Shown here piece after piece: positions 24,223 through 33,552 of a stretch of DNA of 64,000 nucleotides. The notes below the pieces were generated by a model. It saw only the letters and a program-made list of their open reading frames with translations. It made no database searches and was not told the DNA's origin. Numbering within the stretch: the stretch's first letter is position 1; each line of letters starts with the position of its first letter. Both the position numbers and the translations under genes were made by a program. This stretch comes from Nonomuraea glycinis (GTDB taxonomy: Bacteria; Actinomycetota; Actinomycetes; Streptosporangiales; Streptosporangiaceae). The stretch covers positions 205,156-269,155 of the forward strand of contig NZ_BMNK01000010.1 of the NCBI RefSeq assembly GCF_014646515.1. Reading direction: 5' to 3'.

Positions 24223-26118
24223 TCAGCGGCCCGCCGCCACAGCGGCGGCCTCTGACCGGGACAGCCGGCCGTCGGTCACCACGACGGTGACGCGGCGGGT
24301 CAGCTCCTCGGCGAACTCCAGCGGCGCGTCCCAGGCCAGCGCCGTGCCCACCCCCGGATACTCGGCGACCCTGACGAACCACGGATCGTCGTCCTGCGCG
24401 AACAGCAGCGTCCAGTCGTCGGCCGCCAGCGCCAGCCACGGCGCACGTGAGCCGTGCACCCGCTCCTCGCCCTCGGCGACCGCGGTGAACACCCGCAGCC
24501 CGGCCGAGCCCGCGGGAGCCCGCCAGAAGAACCCGCCGTACCCCGCCCCCACCCGCCCCTTGGTGGCCGAGCTGCGCACGCTCAGCGGGCCGCCGGTGAG
24601 GTTGCGCAGGGTGAACGCGAAGTCCAGCGCCCACCCTCGCGCGGCGGGCGCCGCCCGCACGGTCCGCTCCTCACGCATCAGCGGCTCCTCGCCCGGCCGC
24701 TCCCACAGCAGCGTCTCGGTGAACCCCGAGGCGTCGCGGGCGGTGAACGACACGTGCCGCTGGACGCCGTGGTCGTCGAGCCAGGCCGGGCCCTGGTCGC
24801 GGACGTAGGTGCGGCCGCCCCAGAAGTTGCGCCCGCCCAGGTCGGTCACGGCCACGCCGGCGCCCAGGTGGTGCGGGTGGTCGTCCGGCCGCGTCTCGGT
24901 GACGACGACGCCGCCGAGTGTCCGTACCGGGTGGAGGTAGGGCCTGGGGGCGGCGGTGAGGGGCAGGTCGGGGGCGGTGGTGTAGTCCGCGACCACGGTG
25001 GTCCCTGCCGTGTTCCGCACGGTGAGCGGGACGGCCCAGCTCAGGCCCAGCTCCGAGAAGAGCGTCAGCCGGTCCGCGCAGGTGTCCACCACCCGCGCGA
25101 TGCCCGGCAGCACCCGCCCCTCGCCGGCCCGGTCCTGGTGGTCGGCGGCGATCGGCAGCGGGTCGGGCGCGACCCTGATGGCCTCCATGACCTCCATGAA
25201 CGCGCCCGTCCGATGGATCGGGACGAGCAGGCCGGTGCCGGACCGCAGGTGCTCGACGAGGTTCTCCAGCAGGTCCGTCCGGCCGAAGCGGCGCACCGGC
25301 CCGTCGTTCACCTGGACCTCGTCCAGGGTGTAGGTGAGCCGGATGCGCCCCCGATCGCCGTGCACCACCACGTAGGGCTCGTCCCGCTCGGCAGCGCACA
25401 GGGTCACGGCCGCCACGATCGGCGGGCCGTCCTGCAGATGGACGCGGATGGCGGAGGTGTCGTCGGATTCGATGTCGTTGGCGTGGAAGAGCTCCGTCTC
25501 CACCGCGGCCACGGCGCCCCGCTCCTCGGCTCCCGCGACGGCCAGCGCGGTGGCCAGCGCGTGCGCGAACGGGTTGGTGAGCGCCCCGTCGACCACGTCC
25601 ACGCCGTCGAGCACTCTCTTGCCCGCCCAGGCGCTGCGGGTGAAGTAGGAGGCGGGCCGCGGCCACGCCCCCGCGACGCCGATGCCGGTGACGCGGCCGA
25701 TCGCGCCGCCCGCGATCAGCTCGCGCACGGCCGGCACCGCCGCCGAACCCAGGCTCTGGAACCCCACCTGGCAGGCCAGCCCCGCCTCGGCGGCGGCCCG
25801 CGCCATCCGGTCGAAGTCGGCCAGCGTGGCCGCCGTCGGCTTCTCGACCAGCACGTGCGCGCCCGCCTTGAGCGCTGCCACGGCCAGGTCGGCGTGCGTG
25901 GGGATGGGCGTGGCCAGGATCGCGATCTGGGCGCCGGTCCGCTCGATCAGCGCGGGCAGGTCGGCGGAGAGCTCAGGGGAGCCGAGCCCGGCCAGGCTCT
26001 CCTCCTCGACCGGCCGCACGTCGCAGACGCCCACCAGCCGCACCAGACGGGTCAGGCGCCGCAGCCGGTCCAGGTGATGGGAGCCGAAGCCGTGAGCTCC
26101 GGCCAGCACGACCCGCAT
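24223..26118 (-). CDS. Fusion of Gfo/Idh/MocA oxidoreductase with PmoA/DUF6807-like domain
   Basis: 631 residues in two parts. Residues 1-320 are a MocA-type oxidoreductase (VVLAGAHGFGSHHLDRL, HVLVEKPTAATLADFDRM). Residues about 340-631 look like a DUF6807/PmoA-type beta-rich domain (RPYLHPVRTLGGVVVTETRPDDHPHHLGAGVAV, GGRTYVRDQG, GYGGFFWRAP), seen in sugar catabolic loci. The two usually occur as separate neighbouring genes. It is the last gene of the leftward operon 28990-24223, 3 bases after the dehydratase gene, and converges on the other MocA gene. Confidence 0.85.
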   Translation of the reverse strand: MRVVLAGAHGFGSHHLDRLRRLTRLVRLVGVCDVRPVEEESLAGLGSPELSADLPALIERTGAQIAILATPIPTHADLAVAALKAGAHVLVEKPTAATLADFDRMARAAAEAGLACQVGFQSLGSAAVPAVRELIAGGAIGRVTGIGVAGAWPRPASYFTRSAWAGKRVLDGVDVVDGALTNPFAHALATALAVAGAEERGAVAAVETELFHANDIESDDTSAIRVHLQDGPPIVAAVTLCAAERDEPYVVVHGDRGRIRLTYTLDEVQVNDGPVRRFGRTDLLENLVEHLRSGTGLLVPIHRTGAFMEVMEAIRVAPDPLPIAADHQDRAGEGRVLPGIARVVDTCADRLTLFSELGLSWAVPLTVRNTAGTTVVADYTTAPDLPLTAAPRPYLHPVRTLGGVVVTETRPDDHPHHLGAGVAVTDLGGRNFWGGRTYVRDQGPAWLDDHGVQRHVSFTARDASGFTETLLWERPGEEPLMREERTVRAAPAARGWALDFAFTLRNLTGGPLSVRSSATKGRVGAGYGGFFWRAPAGSAGLRVFTAVAEGEERVHGSRAPWLALAADDWTLLFAQDDDPWFVRVAEYPGVGTALAWDAPLEFAEELTRRVTVVVTDGRLSRSEAAAVAAGR

Positions 26119-26121
26119 GGC

Positions 26122-27171
26122 TCACCTCCAGCGGAGGCCGAGGCCCCGGTGCTCGCCGACGCGCAGCGTCGCGCCGTCCACGTCGACAGGGTACGGCTCG
26201 GCGAGCAGCCCGAGCGCGGCGAACGAGGCGTCCTCGACATCCTCGGCCATGCACGGCAGCGGCAACGTGAGCGCCAGCTGCCCCGACAGGTCGGGCAGCA
26301 GATGCGGGTAGACCGGCACGTCGTAAGTCCGGGCCAGCTCGACGATGCGCAGGAAAGGGGTTATTCCCCCCACCCTGACCACGTTGGGCTGCGCGACGTC
26401 GCAGGCGCCCGCCGCCAGCAGGTCACGGAAGCCGTAGACGGTGTAGACGTTCTCGCCGACCGCGATCGGCACGTCCACGGACCGCCGCAGCTCCACCTGC
26501 GCGGGCACGTCGTCGGCGGGCAGCGGCTCCTCCAGCCAGTGCAGCCCGTACGGGGCGAGCGCGGCCACGGCGCGGCGGGCCCGGTGCAGATCCCATCGCT
26601 GGTTGGCGTCGATCATGAGCAGCGTGTCCTGGCCGATCACCTCGCGGACCGCGGCCACCCGCTCGACGTCCTCGCGCAGGTCCGGCCTGCCCACCTTGAT
26701 CTTCACGCCCGCACAGCCCGCCGACTTCCACCGGCCGGCCTGCGCGACGAGCTCCTCCAGCGAGTAGTGCAGGTTCACGCCGCTGCCGTACACCGGGACG
26801 CTGTCCCTGCGCCGGCCCAGCACGTCGACCAGGCCGAGCTCGCCGCAGCGCAGGTCCCACAGCGCCAGATCGACCCCCGCCAGCGCCACCGTGGTGATCC
26901 CGCCGGGCCCCGCCTCGCGCAGGTGCCGCCAGAGCCGGTCCCACACCACCTCCGGGTGCGGGTCCAGGCCGATCACCGCGTCCCGGATGTCATGCTCCAG
27001 CAGCGCCCGCACCGCCCGCGCGCCGATCTGCGGCGTCCAGGAGAACCCGGTGCCGGTACGGCCGTCGTCCAGGGTGATCTCCACGACGAGCACGTGGTTG
27101 ACCGGCACGTCCGGCCCCCACGGCCGGGGCAGCCGGGCCGTGTGCGGAGTGACCTTGAGGTCGCGGATCAT
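26122..27171 (-). CDS. Enolase-superfamily sugar-acid dehydratase (mandelate racemase/muconate lactonizing type)
   Basis: 349 residues. The barrel shows a KxK motif (GVKIKVGRPD), metal ligands in MIDANQRWD, WLEEPLPADD and VGENVYT, and a possible base His in VYPHLLPDLSGQ. This is consistent with an acid-sugar dehydratase or racemase; the exact substrate cannot be fixed. Neighbouring kdgD2 suggests it makes 5-dehydro-4-deoxyglucarate from an aldarate. Its ATG overlaps the kdgD2 stop by 4 bases. Confidence 0.88.
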   Translation of the reverse strand: MIRDLKVTPHTARLPRPWGPDVPVNHVLVVEITLDDGRTGTGFSWTPQIGARAVRALLEHDIRDAVIGLDPHPEVVWDRLWRHLREAGPGGITTVALAGVDLALWDLRCGELGLVDVLGRRRDSVPVYGSGVNLHYSLEELVAQAGRWKSAGCAGVKIKVGRPDLREDVERVAAVREVIGQDTLLMIDANQRWDLHRARRAVAALAPYGLHWLEEPLPADDVPAQVELRRSVDVPIAVGENVYTVYGFRDLLAAGACDVAQPNVVRVGGITPFLRIVELARTYDVPVYPHLLPDLSGQLALTLPLPCMAEDVEDASFAALGLLAEPYPVDVDGATLRVGEHRGLGLRWR

Positions 27172-28046
27172 GACGTGCCGACCACCGATCGCCCGTGCTT
27201 GATCAGCGCCTCCAGCTCGGCCACGTCCTCCGGGGAGGCGTCGACCAGCGGAGCGCGCACCGGTCCCGCCGCCAGGCCGCCGAGTCGTACGCCCGCCTTG
27301 ACCAGGGCGACGGCGTAGCCGGGCACCTTGGCGCGCAGCCGGACGAGCGGCTCGTAGAACTCGGTGAGCAGGTGGTGGGCGCCGTTCAGGTAGGCGGTGG
27401 CGAGGTCCGGCGCGAAGGCGAAGGCGGCGGAGGAGTAGAGCTCGACGCCGAGCCCGCGGTAGGCGCCCATGGTGAGCTCGGCCGTCGGCAGCCCGTTGAA
27501 GAAGGTGAAGTCGTCGCCGACCTCCCTGCGCACCGCGAGCACGATGCGCTGCATGAGGTCGATGTCGCCCAGGCCGTCCTTCAGCCCGATCACGCCGGGC
27601 ACCCGGGCCAGCTCCACCACCTGGGCGGGGGTGAGCACCACGTTGTCACGCTGGTAGACGATGACCGGCAGGATCGCGGCCACCGCACGCACATAGGCCA
27701 CGAAGCCCTCATGCGTGCCCTTGGACAGATAGGGAGGCATGAGCAGCAGGCCGTCGGCGCCCGCGTCCCGGGCCGCCGCGGCCTGGTTGAGCGCGGCGCC
27801 GAGCGGTCCGCCGGCCCCCGCGAAGACGGGCGCCCTGCCGCGCGCGGTCTCGGTGGCGACCCGGACGACGGTCGCGTGCTCGGCCTCGGACAGGGCGGCG
27901 AACTCACCGGTGCCGCACGCCGCGAACACCGCGCCGGGGCCGTGCTCCAGGCCGCGCCTGATGTGCTCGGCCAGCACGTCCACGTCCGGCTCGCCGGACG
28001 GGGCGAACGGGGTGACGGGGAAGAAGAGAACTCCGCTGAGGTTCAT
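27168..28046 (-). CDS. kdgD: 5-dehydro-4-deoxyglucarate dehydratase, second copy
   Basis: 292 residues, clearly paralogous to the enzyme at 13662-14570: LFFPVTPF, FAACGTGEFAAL, VIVYQRDN, the Schiff-base Lys in GVIGLKDGLGD and FFNGLPTAELT are all kept. The start is the ATG at 28046, overlapping the epimerase stop (ATGA). The product, 2,5-dioxopentanoate, needs the semialdehyde dehydrogenase encoded 14 kb away at 12137. Confidence 0.93.
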   Translation of the reverse strand: MNLSGVLFFPVTPFAPSGEPDVDVLAEHIRRGLEHGPGAVFAACGTGEFAALSEAEHATVVRVATETARGRAPVFAGAGGPLGAALNQAAAARDAGADGLLLMPPYLSKGTHEGFVAYVRAVAAILPVIVYQRDNVVLTPAQVVELARVPGVIGLKDGLGDIDLMQRIVLAVRREVGDDFTFFNGLPTAELTMGAYRGLGVELYSSAAFAFAPDLATAYLNGAHHLLTEFYEPLVRLRAKVPGYAVALVKAGVRLGGLAAGPVRAPLVDASPEDVAELEALIKHGRSVVGTS

Positions 28047-28990
28047 CGAATCTCCAGTTCGGTACGCCAGCTGCGCTTGGCGATCCAGCCGAGCATCCGC
28101 TCGGCCTTGGCCGAGGTGAAGGCGGGGGACGTGCCGGTCAGTGGGGAGGCGATGGCCTCGACGGACGCCTCGACGGGAGCCTCGCCGGAGGCCCCGATGG
28201 ACACCCCGGCAGGGGTCTCGGTGGCGGGCATGACCTGGGGCAGGAGCTCGGCCAGTGGCCGCCGGGCCAGCGCGTCGGCGGCGCCCGCGAAGAACACCTC
28301 GCCGTTGGGCAGGCCGGGGAGCCGCTCTATGAGCACCGAGATCATGTCCGAGGCGTCCCTGGCGTCGATGTAGTTGAACAGCGAGACGCCGGCGAGCTCC
28401 GGCCGGTCCAGGCGGTCGGCGATGGTGTGACCCGACTGGGTGGGCGCCCCTGCCCACTCCTCGGGAGCCACCACGAAACACGGGCGCACGGCCGCGAACT
28501 TCGTCTCCGAGTCGCGGGCGAAGGACCTCATGGTCTGCTCCGCCACGAGCTTGGACAGGCTGTAGGAGTTCCACGGTTCGGTGGGATGCTCCTCGTCGAT
28601 CGGCAGGTAGTTCGGCGTCCAGCCGGAGGGCGCGCCGTAGCCGATGACCGTGGGGCTGCTGGCCACGATGACGCGGCCGACGCCGAGATTGCCGGCCGCC
28701 TGGCAGACGTTGAAGGCGAGCTGGGTGTTGGTGCGGAAGGTCAGCCCGTCGGTCCGGCTGAACGGCGTCGCGATCGCGGCCAGGTGCACGACGACGTCGG
28801 GCCGGAAGCGCGCCATGACGTCATAGGCCTCGCCCAGGTCCGTCAGGTCGGCCGGCAACGTGGCCGCAGCCTCGCCCGGAGTGCCGGCGGTGACATCGAC
28901 GCCGATCACCTCGTGACCGGCTTGCGCCAGTGTGGTGACCAGGCTGCGCCCGAGCCGTCCGGCACTGCCCGTCACCAGTGTTCGTGTCAT
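28043..28990 (-). CDS. NAD-dependent epimerase/dehydratase
   Basis: 315-residue extended short-chain dehydrogenase: GSAGRLG nucleotide loop, VVHLAAIATP, SSPTVIGYG and the catalytic YSLSK. First gene of the LacI-controlled leftward operon. AGGAGGG lies about 11 bases before the ATG, and the operator at 29025 is 35 bases upstream. It could be an epimerase or a uronate-dehydrogenase-like enzyme; the sequence does not decide. A short Ala/Ser/Glu-rich insert (ETPAGVSIGASGEAPVEASVEA) interrupts the C-terminal part. Confidence 0.85.
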   Translation of the reverse strand: MTRTLVTGSAGRLGRSLVTTLAQAGHEVIGVDVTAGTPGEAAATLPADLTDLGEAYDVMARFRPDVVVHLAAIATPFSRTDGLTFRTNTQLAFNVCQAAGNLGVGRVIVASSPTVIGYGAPSGWTPNYLPIDEEHPTEPWNSYSLSKLVAEQTMRSFARDSETKFAAVRPCFVVAPEEWAGAPTQSGHTIADRLDRPELAGVSLFNYIDARDASDMISVLIERLPGLPNGEVFFAGAADALARRPLAELLPQVMPATETPAGVSIGASGEAPVEASVEAIASPLTGTSPAFTSAKAERMLGWIAKRSWRTELEIR

Positions 28991-29024
28991 CCTTGGCTCA
29001 CCCTCCTGTAAGGGTTCGTGTTAC

Positions 29025-29038
29025 CGCAACCGGTTGCA
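29025..29038. promoter_or_regulatory. LacI-type operator CGCAACCGGTTGCA
   Basis: Contains the perfect 12-bp palindrome GCAACCGGTTGC. It sits in the 224-base divergent control region, next to the epimerase start, and matches the site at 19511. Confidence 0.78.
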
Positions 29039-29169
29039 AAAGTATCGAGGCGGTGTTGGGAGGACGTCAAGCCGTACTCCTCCCGCCTGCGGGGTGACCC
29101 GGACCTCAGCGAATCGATAAGGTGGCCTTCGGCGGCAGGCAAGGCGTTATCACGGTCCATTGACAGTGA

Positions 29170-29183
29170 TACAAGCGCTTGCA
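29170..29183. promoter_or_regulatory. LacI-type operator TACAAGCGCTTGCA
   Basis: Palindrome AAGCGCTT with the same outer bases as the 19511 and 29025 sites (TGCAAnCGnTTGTA). It lies 32 bases before the lacI start and is a likely autoregulatory site. Confidence 0.72.
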
Positions 29184-29214
29184 TTAATGTACAGGGCATG
29201 GTCGGAGGCCTAGC

Positions 29215-30186
29215 GTGGCGGTGACGATTCGTGACGTGGCGGAGGCGTCAGGAGTGCATGTCTCCACGGTGTCACGCGCATTCTCCGCGCCCCATCTGGT
29301 CAACACCGTCACGCGGACCAGGGTGCTCGCCATCGCCGAGGACCTCGGCTATCGGCCCAACCGGGCCGCGCGGGCGCTGACCACCGGGCGCACCCACAAC
29401 ATCGGCCTCATCGTCGCCGACATCGCCAACCCCTTCTTCCCGCCCCTCATCAAGGCCGCCCAGGCGCAGGCCAGGATGCGTGACTACCACGTGTTCGTGG
29501 CCGACACCGACGAGGACCCGCAGGTCGAGGAGGAGCTGATCCAGACCCTCACCAAGCAGGTCGACGGTGTGCTCCTGTGCAGCCCCCGGCTGACCAACAG
29601 GACCATCGAGCGCCTGCGCGAGGAGATCCCGTTCGTCGTGGTCAACCGCAGGGTCAAGGGCATGCCCACGGTCCTGATGGACGTGGGGCGCGGTGTCAGG
29701 CTCGCCGTCGAGCACCTCACCCGCCTCGGGCACCGCAGGCTCGCCCTGGTCACCGGCCCCAGCGGCTCGTGGACCAGCAAGGAGATGCAGGCCGCCGCCG
29801 CCGCGATGGTCGAGGCCGACGTCACCTTCCTCGGCCCCAACCCGCCGACCGAGCTCGGCGGCCTGGCCGCCGTCACCGACGTGCTCGCCTCCGGCGCGAC
29901 CGCGGTGCTCGCTTACAACGACCTGGTCGCCATCGGGCTCATCGAAGGGCTGGCCGCGCGCGGCGTGGACGTGCCCGGCGAGATCAGCGTGATAGGCGTG
30001 GACGACATCGTCCCCGGCCGGCTGAGCCGTCCCAAGCTGACCACCATCGCGATGCCCACGGCCGCGGCCGGGCGCATCGCCGTGGACCTGCTGCTCCAGT
30101 CCGTCGACTCGGAGTCGACCGGCGGCGTCACGGTGCTGGAGACGAGTTTGATCGTCCGCGACTCAACGGGGGAAAACCGCAAATGA
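29215..30186 (+). CDS. LacI family transcriptional regulator
   Basis: 323 residues. The N-terminal helix-turn-helix and hinge (TIRDVAEASGVHVSTVSRAFSAPHLVNTVTRTRVLAIAEDLGYRPNRAARAL) are followed by a periplasmic-binding-protein-like effector domain (NIGLIVADIANPFFPPLIKAAQ, DGVLLCSPR, AVLAYNDLVAIGLIEGL, ISVIGVDDI). The GTG start has GGAGG 6 bases upstream. Its stop overlaps the galM start. Predicted targets are the three matching palindromes at 19511, 29025 and 29170; predicted inducer is the imported sugar acid. Confidence 0.93.
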   Translation: MAVTIRDVAEASGVHVSTVSRAFSAPHLVNTVTRTRVLAIAEDLGYRPNRAARALTTGRTHNIGLIVADIANPFFPPLIKAAQAQARMRDYHVFVADTDEDPQVEEELIQTLTKQVDGVLLCSPRLTNRTIERLREEIPFVVVNRRVKGMPTVLMDVGRGVRLAVEHLTRLGHRRLALVTGPSGSWTSKEMQAAAAAMVEADVTFLGPNPPTELGGLAAVTDVLASGATAVLAYNDLVAIGLIEGLAARGVDVPGEISVIGVDDIVPGRLSRPKLTTIAMPTAAAGRIAVDLLLQSVDSESTGGVTVLETSLIVRDSTGENRK

Positions 30187-31124
30187 TCTTCGGAACGCTT
30201 CCGTCGGGGGAGACCGTCGAGCGTCATGTCCTGTCGGCCGGGCGGCTGCGCGCCTCGGTCCTCAGCTATGGCGCGATCCTGCAGACGCTCGAGGTGTCGG
30301 GCGTCAACGTGGTGCTCGGCCTGCCGACGCTGGAGGACTACCTCACCCGCAGCCGCTACTTCGGCGCGGTGGTCGGCAGATACGGCAACCGCATCGCGGA
30401 CGGGCGCTTCACCCTCGACGGCGTCGAATACCGGCTGCCCGTCAACAACGGGCCCAACAGCCTGCACGGCGGCACCGACGGCTTCGACCGGAGGGTCTGG
30501 GCGGTCTCCGACGCCACCGACTCCTCGATGACGCTCACGCTGACCAGCCCCGACGGCGACCAGGGCTACCCCGGCACGCTGACCGCCTCGGTCACCTACA
30601 CGCTGACCGGCGACGCCCTCCGCCTCGACTACACCGCCGAGACCGACGCCCCGACCGTGCTCAACCTCACCAACCACTCCTACTTCAACCTGGCGGGCGG
30701 CGGCGACGTGCTCGGCCACGTCGTACGGATCGGCGCCGAGCACTATCTCCCGGTGGACGACGACAAGATCCCCACCGGTGAGCTCGCCCCGGTCAAGGGC
30801 ACCCCGTTCGACTTCACCGTCCCGCACGCGGTGGGGGCCAGGTTCGACGGCGCCTACGACCACTGCTTCGTCCTGGACGGCGACATCACCGTGGTGGAGC
30901 CGGTCAGCGGCCGCACCATGGAGGTGACCACCACCGAGCCGGGCGTGCAGTTCTACGCGGGCGGCATGCTCGACGCCGACGCCACCCCCTACGGCCCATT
31001 CGCCGCGCTCTGCCTGGAGACCCAGCACTTCCCCGACTCGCCCAACCAGCCGCACTTCCCCTCCACCGTGCTGCGGCCGGGGGAGCGCTACACCTCCACC
31101 ACCACCTACGCCTTTACGGGCTGA
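30183..31124 (+). CDS. galM: Aldose 1-epimerase (mutarotase)
   Basis: 313 residues. Interconverts alpha and beta anomers of aldoses. The GalM hallmarks are GRYGNRIADGRFTLDG, NNGPNSLHGG (catalytic His), LTNHSYFNLAG (second His) and the Glu in ALCLETQHFPDSPN. ATG at 30183 is coupled to lacI (ATGA). The gene overlaps the converging phosphatase gene by 11 bases. Confidence 0.95.
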   Translation: MIFGTLPSGETVERHVLSAGRLRASVLSYGAILQTLEVSGVNVVLGLPTLEDYLTRSRYFGAVVGRYGNRIADGRFTLDGVEYRLPVNNGPNSLHGGTDGFDRRVWAVSDATDSSMTLTLTSPDGDQGYPGTLTASVTYTLTGDALRLDYTAETDAPTVLNLTNHSYFNLAGGGDVLGHVVRIGAEHYLPVDDDKIPTGELAPVKGTPFDFTVPHAVGARFDGAYDHCFVLDGDITVVEPVSGRTMEVTTTEPGVQFYAGGMLDADATPYGPFAALCLETQHFPDSPNQPHFPSTVLRPGERYTSTTTYAFTG

Positions 31125-33552
31125 TCAGCCGGGCCGGCATGGCCCTGAGCACCAGCACCGCCACATCGTCGGTGGACGGCCGGGCGGCGAAGGAGTCGAC
31201 GGCCCGCCGCACCCGTTCGGCGACGGCGTCGGCGCTCAGGCCCGCGCATTCGGACAGCAGGCGTGCCAGACCGTCGTCGTCATCGAGAAACCGTTTGCCG
31301 TCGCGGCGCTCGGTGACGCCGTCGGTCACGCAGAGCAGCACCTCCTCGGGCGCCAGCTCGAACGTCTCGACGAAGAAGCGGGCGTCGGCCTCGATGCCCA
31401 GCAGCAGCTGAGGCGTCGCCACCACCTCCACCTTGCCGCCGGCCCGCAGCAGCAGCGGCGGCACGTGACCGGCGGAGGCGATCGTGCACAGCGCGCCGCC
31501 CTGCGGCAGCGGGGTCAGCTCGCCGCAGAGCAGGCTGAGGAAGCGGCCCTCGTCGCCCTCCTCCAGCAGTCGCTGGTTGAGCCGGTCCAGGATGTCGGCC
31601 ACGGTGTAGTTCTCCTTGGCGAGCAGCCGGACGGCGTGCCTGGCCAGTCCGGTGACCGCGGCCGCCTCCGGCCCGCTGCCGCACACGTCGCCCAGCGCGA
31701 AGCACCAGTGGTCGGCCACCGTGAACAGGTCGTAGAAGTCGCCGCCGACGTCCGCGCCCTCCTCGCCGGGCCGGTAGATGACCGCGGACTCCAGGCCCGG
31801 CATCGGCGCCGCCCGCATCGGCAGCAGGCTGCGCTGCAGCACCCGCGAGGTGGTCGCCTGGCGGGCGTACAGCATGGCCGTGTGCACGTTGAGCGCGACC
31901 AGCCGGCACAGGTCGGCCAGCAGGTCGGCCAGCTCCAGCGGGAGCGTGGGCTCGCTGCGCCCGATCACCAGCGCGCCGTGGGACCGGCCCTGCGTCCGCA
32001 GCGGGAACGACAGGACCGTCTCCTCGCCGACCGGCCAGGTCACCTCGCTCAGCGGCGAGCGCGGGATGGCCGGCAACGACCTGCGCAGCTCGGCGTTGTG
32101 CTCTTCCTCGCTGTGCCACACGCGGGCGAGCCTGGTCATGCCCGTCAGGTCGGTCAGGTAGACCGCGGCCCAGGTGGCGATCTTCGGCACCACGAGCTGC
32201 GCGGCCAGGGCCGCGAGCAGCTCCTCGTCGTGCACGCCCGCGAGCAGCTCGCCCGCCTCGGCGAGGAAGGAGAGCCTGCCCCGATGCGCGCGCTCCTGCT
32301 CGGCCAGCCGCTCGCGCTGCACGGTGGCCGCCACCTGGTCGGCGATGTGCAGCAGGCTGACCGTGAGGTCCTGCTCGAACCGGCCGGGCTGGGCGGCGGT
32401 CACCGCGAGATGGCCCACGACCTCGCCCGCGACCATGAGCGGGGCGCACGCCAGCGACCTGGCCTCCAGCCGCTGGGCCAGCTCGACGTCCACCGCGAGC
32501 AGGTCGTCGACCAGCACCGGGGTCTCGCACTGAAGGTTGAACGCGCAGGAGGACAGCACGCCCACCAGCCCGGCGGTGGCGCCCGCGCCCGCCGCCACAC
32601 CGAACCGGTTGCAGCCGTCGGCCCGCAGCAGCACGTAGGCCGCGTCGCCGCCGCTGGACAGCTGGACGATCCGCGCGATGGTGTCGAGCAGCTCGGCCAG
32701 CGGCCGGTCCTGGTCGAGCAGGTCCTTGATCCGCCGGCCCGCCTCCCGCCTGAGCGGCGCGGGCGGCGAGGCGAGGACGAAGCCGTGCTCGCTGTCGGCC
32801 ACCATCCAGATCGACCGGCGGTCCTCGGCCGGCCCGTCGGTGCGCAGGTGGGAGATGTAGACGGGGACCGACCTGCCGTCCCGGTGCCGCATCCGGGTCT
32901 CGCCGCGCCAGCGTCCCAGGCCGAGCGTCTCGGCCAGCGACAAGGCGTACGGCCCGTGCCCGCGCCAGACGACCAGCTCCTCCAGAGGGCTGCCGGCGAC
33001 CTGCTCCGCCGTCCAGCCGAGCAGGGACTCGGCGTCGGAGTTCCACGAGACGACGCGGCCCTCGGCGTCGGCGACCACCACCGCGACCTGCAACCTGTCG
33101 ATGGGCCGGCGGGGCGCGGGCAGGCACGCGGCCGGCGACTCCGGGACGTCGGCGAACTCCATGCGCACCCAGACCCGTTTGGCGGTCCTGGTGTAGGTGA
33201 CGCCCCAGGCGTCGGCCAGCATGCCGGCCAGCGCCAGCCCGCGTCCGGAGGTGGGCAGCGGATCGACGAGCGGCGGCGTGCCGCCGAGCACCTGCCGCTC
33301 CGGTTGGTGGTCGTCGACCTCGATCTCGAGTTTGGGCGGGGTGGCGTCCGCGTCCAGGCGGCAGGTCAGCTCGATGCCGGTGCCCGCGTGCACGACCGCG
33401 TTGGTGACGAGCTCACTGGTCAGCAGCACGGCGTCCTCGGCCAGATGGCTCAGACGCCACTCGCCGAGCACCTGGCGGACGAATCGGCGTGCCGCGGCGG
33501 GGGCATGGGGAGTGCCGTCGAAGGCGGTGCTCGACTCCCGGGTCGTATCCAC
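31114..33552 (-). CDS. PP2C/SpoIIE-type phosphatase with HATPase, PAS and GAF domains
   Basis: 812 residues, cytoplasmic. Domain order: anti-sigma-type HATPase (about 15-140, ELVTNAVVHAGTGI, GRGLALAG), PAS (150-260, VVADAEGRVVSWNSDAESLLGW), two GAF-like regions (280-590) and SpoIIE phosphatase (600-810, GGDFYDLF, FALGDVCGSGPEAA, LLCVTDGVTERRD, DDVAVLVLR). Such proteins switch partner sigma factors through anti-sigma antagonists in response to signals. The start is GTG at 33552; the frame stays open far into antisense ftsK but that is not coding. No anti-sigma antagonist gene is adjacent. Confidence 0.92.
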   Translation of the reverse strand: MDTTRESSTAFDGTPHAPAAARRFVRQVLGEWRLSHLAEDAVLLTSELVTNAVVHAGTGIELTCRLDADATPPKLEIEVDDHQPERQVLGGTPPLVDPLPTSGRGLALAGMLADAWGVTYTRTAKRVWVRMEFADVPESPAACLPAPRRPIDRLQVAVVVADAEGRVVSWNSDAESLLGWTAEQVAGSPLEELVVWRGHGPYALSLAETLGLGRWRGETRMRHRDGRSVPVYISHLRTDGPAEDRRSIWMVADSEHGFVLASPPAPLRREAGRRIKDLLDQDRPLAELLDTIARIVQLSSGGDAAYVLLRADGCNRFGVAAGAGATAGLVGVLSSCAFNLQCETPVLVDDLLAVDVELAQRLEARSLACAPLMVAGEVVGHLAVTAAQPGRFEQDLTVSLLHIADQVAATVQRERLAEQERAHRGRLSFLAEAGELLAGVHDEELLAALAAQLVVPKIATWAAVYLTDLTGMTRLARVWHSEEEHNAELRRSLPAIPRSPLSEVTWPVGEETVLSFPLRTQGRSHGALVIGRSEPTLPLELADLLADLCRLVALNVHTAMLYARQATTSRVLQRSLLPMRAAPMPGLESAVIYRPGEEGADVGGDFYDLFTVADHWCFALGDVCGSGPEAAAVTGLARHAVRLLAKENYTVADILDRLNQRLLEEGDEGRFLSLLCGELTPLPQGGALCTIASAGHVPPLLLRAGGKVEVVATPQLLLGIEADARFFVETFELAPEEVLLCVTDGVTERRDGKRFLDDDDGLARLLSECAGLSADAVAERVRRAVDSFAARPSTDDVAVLVLRAMPARLISP

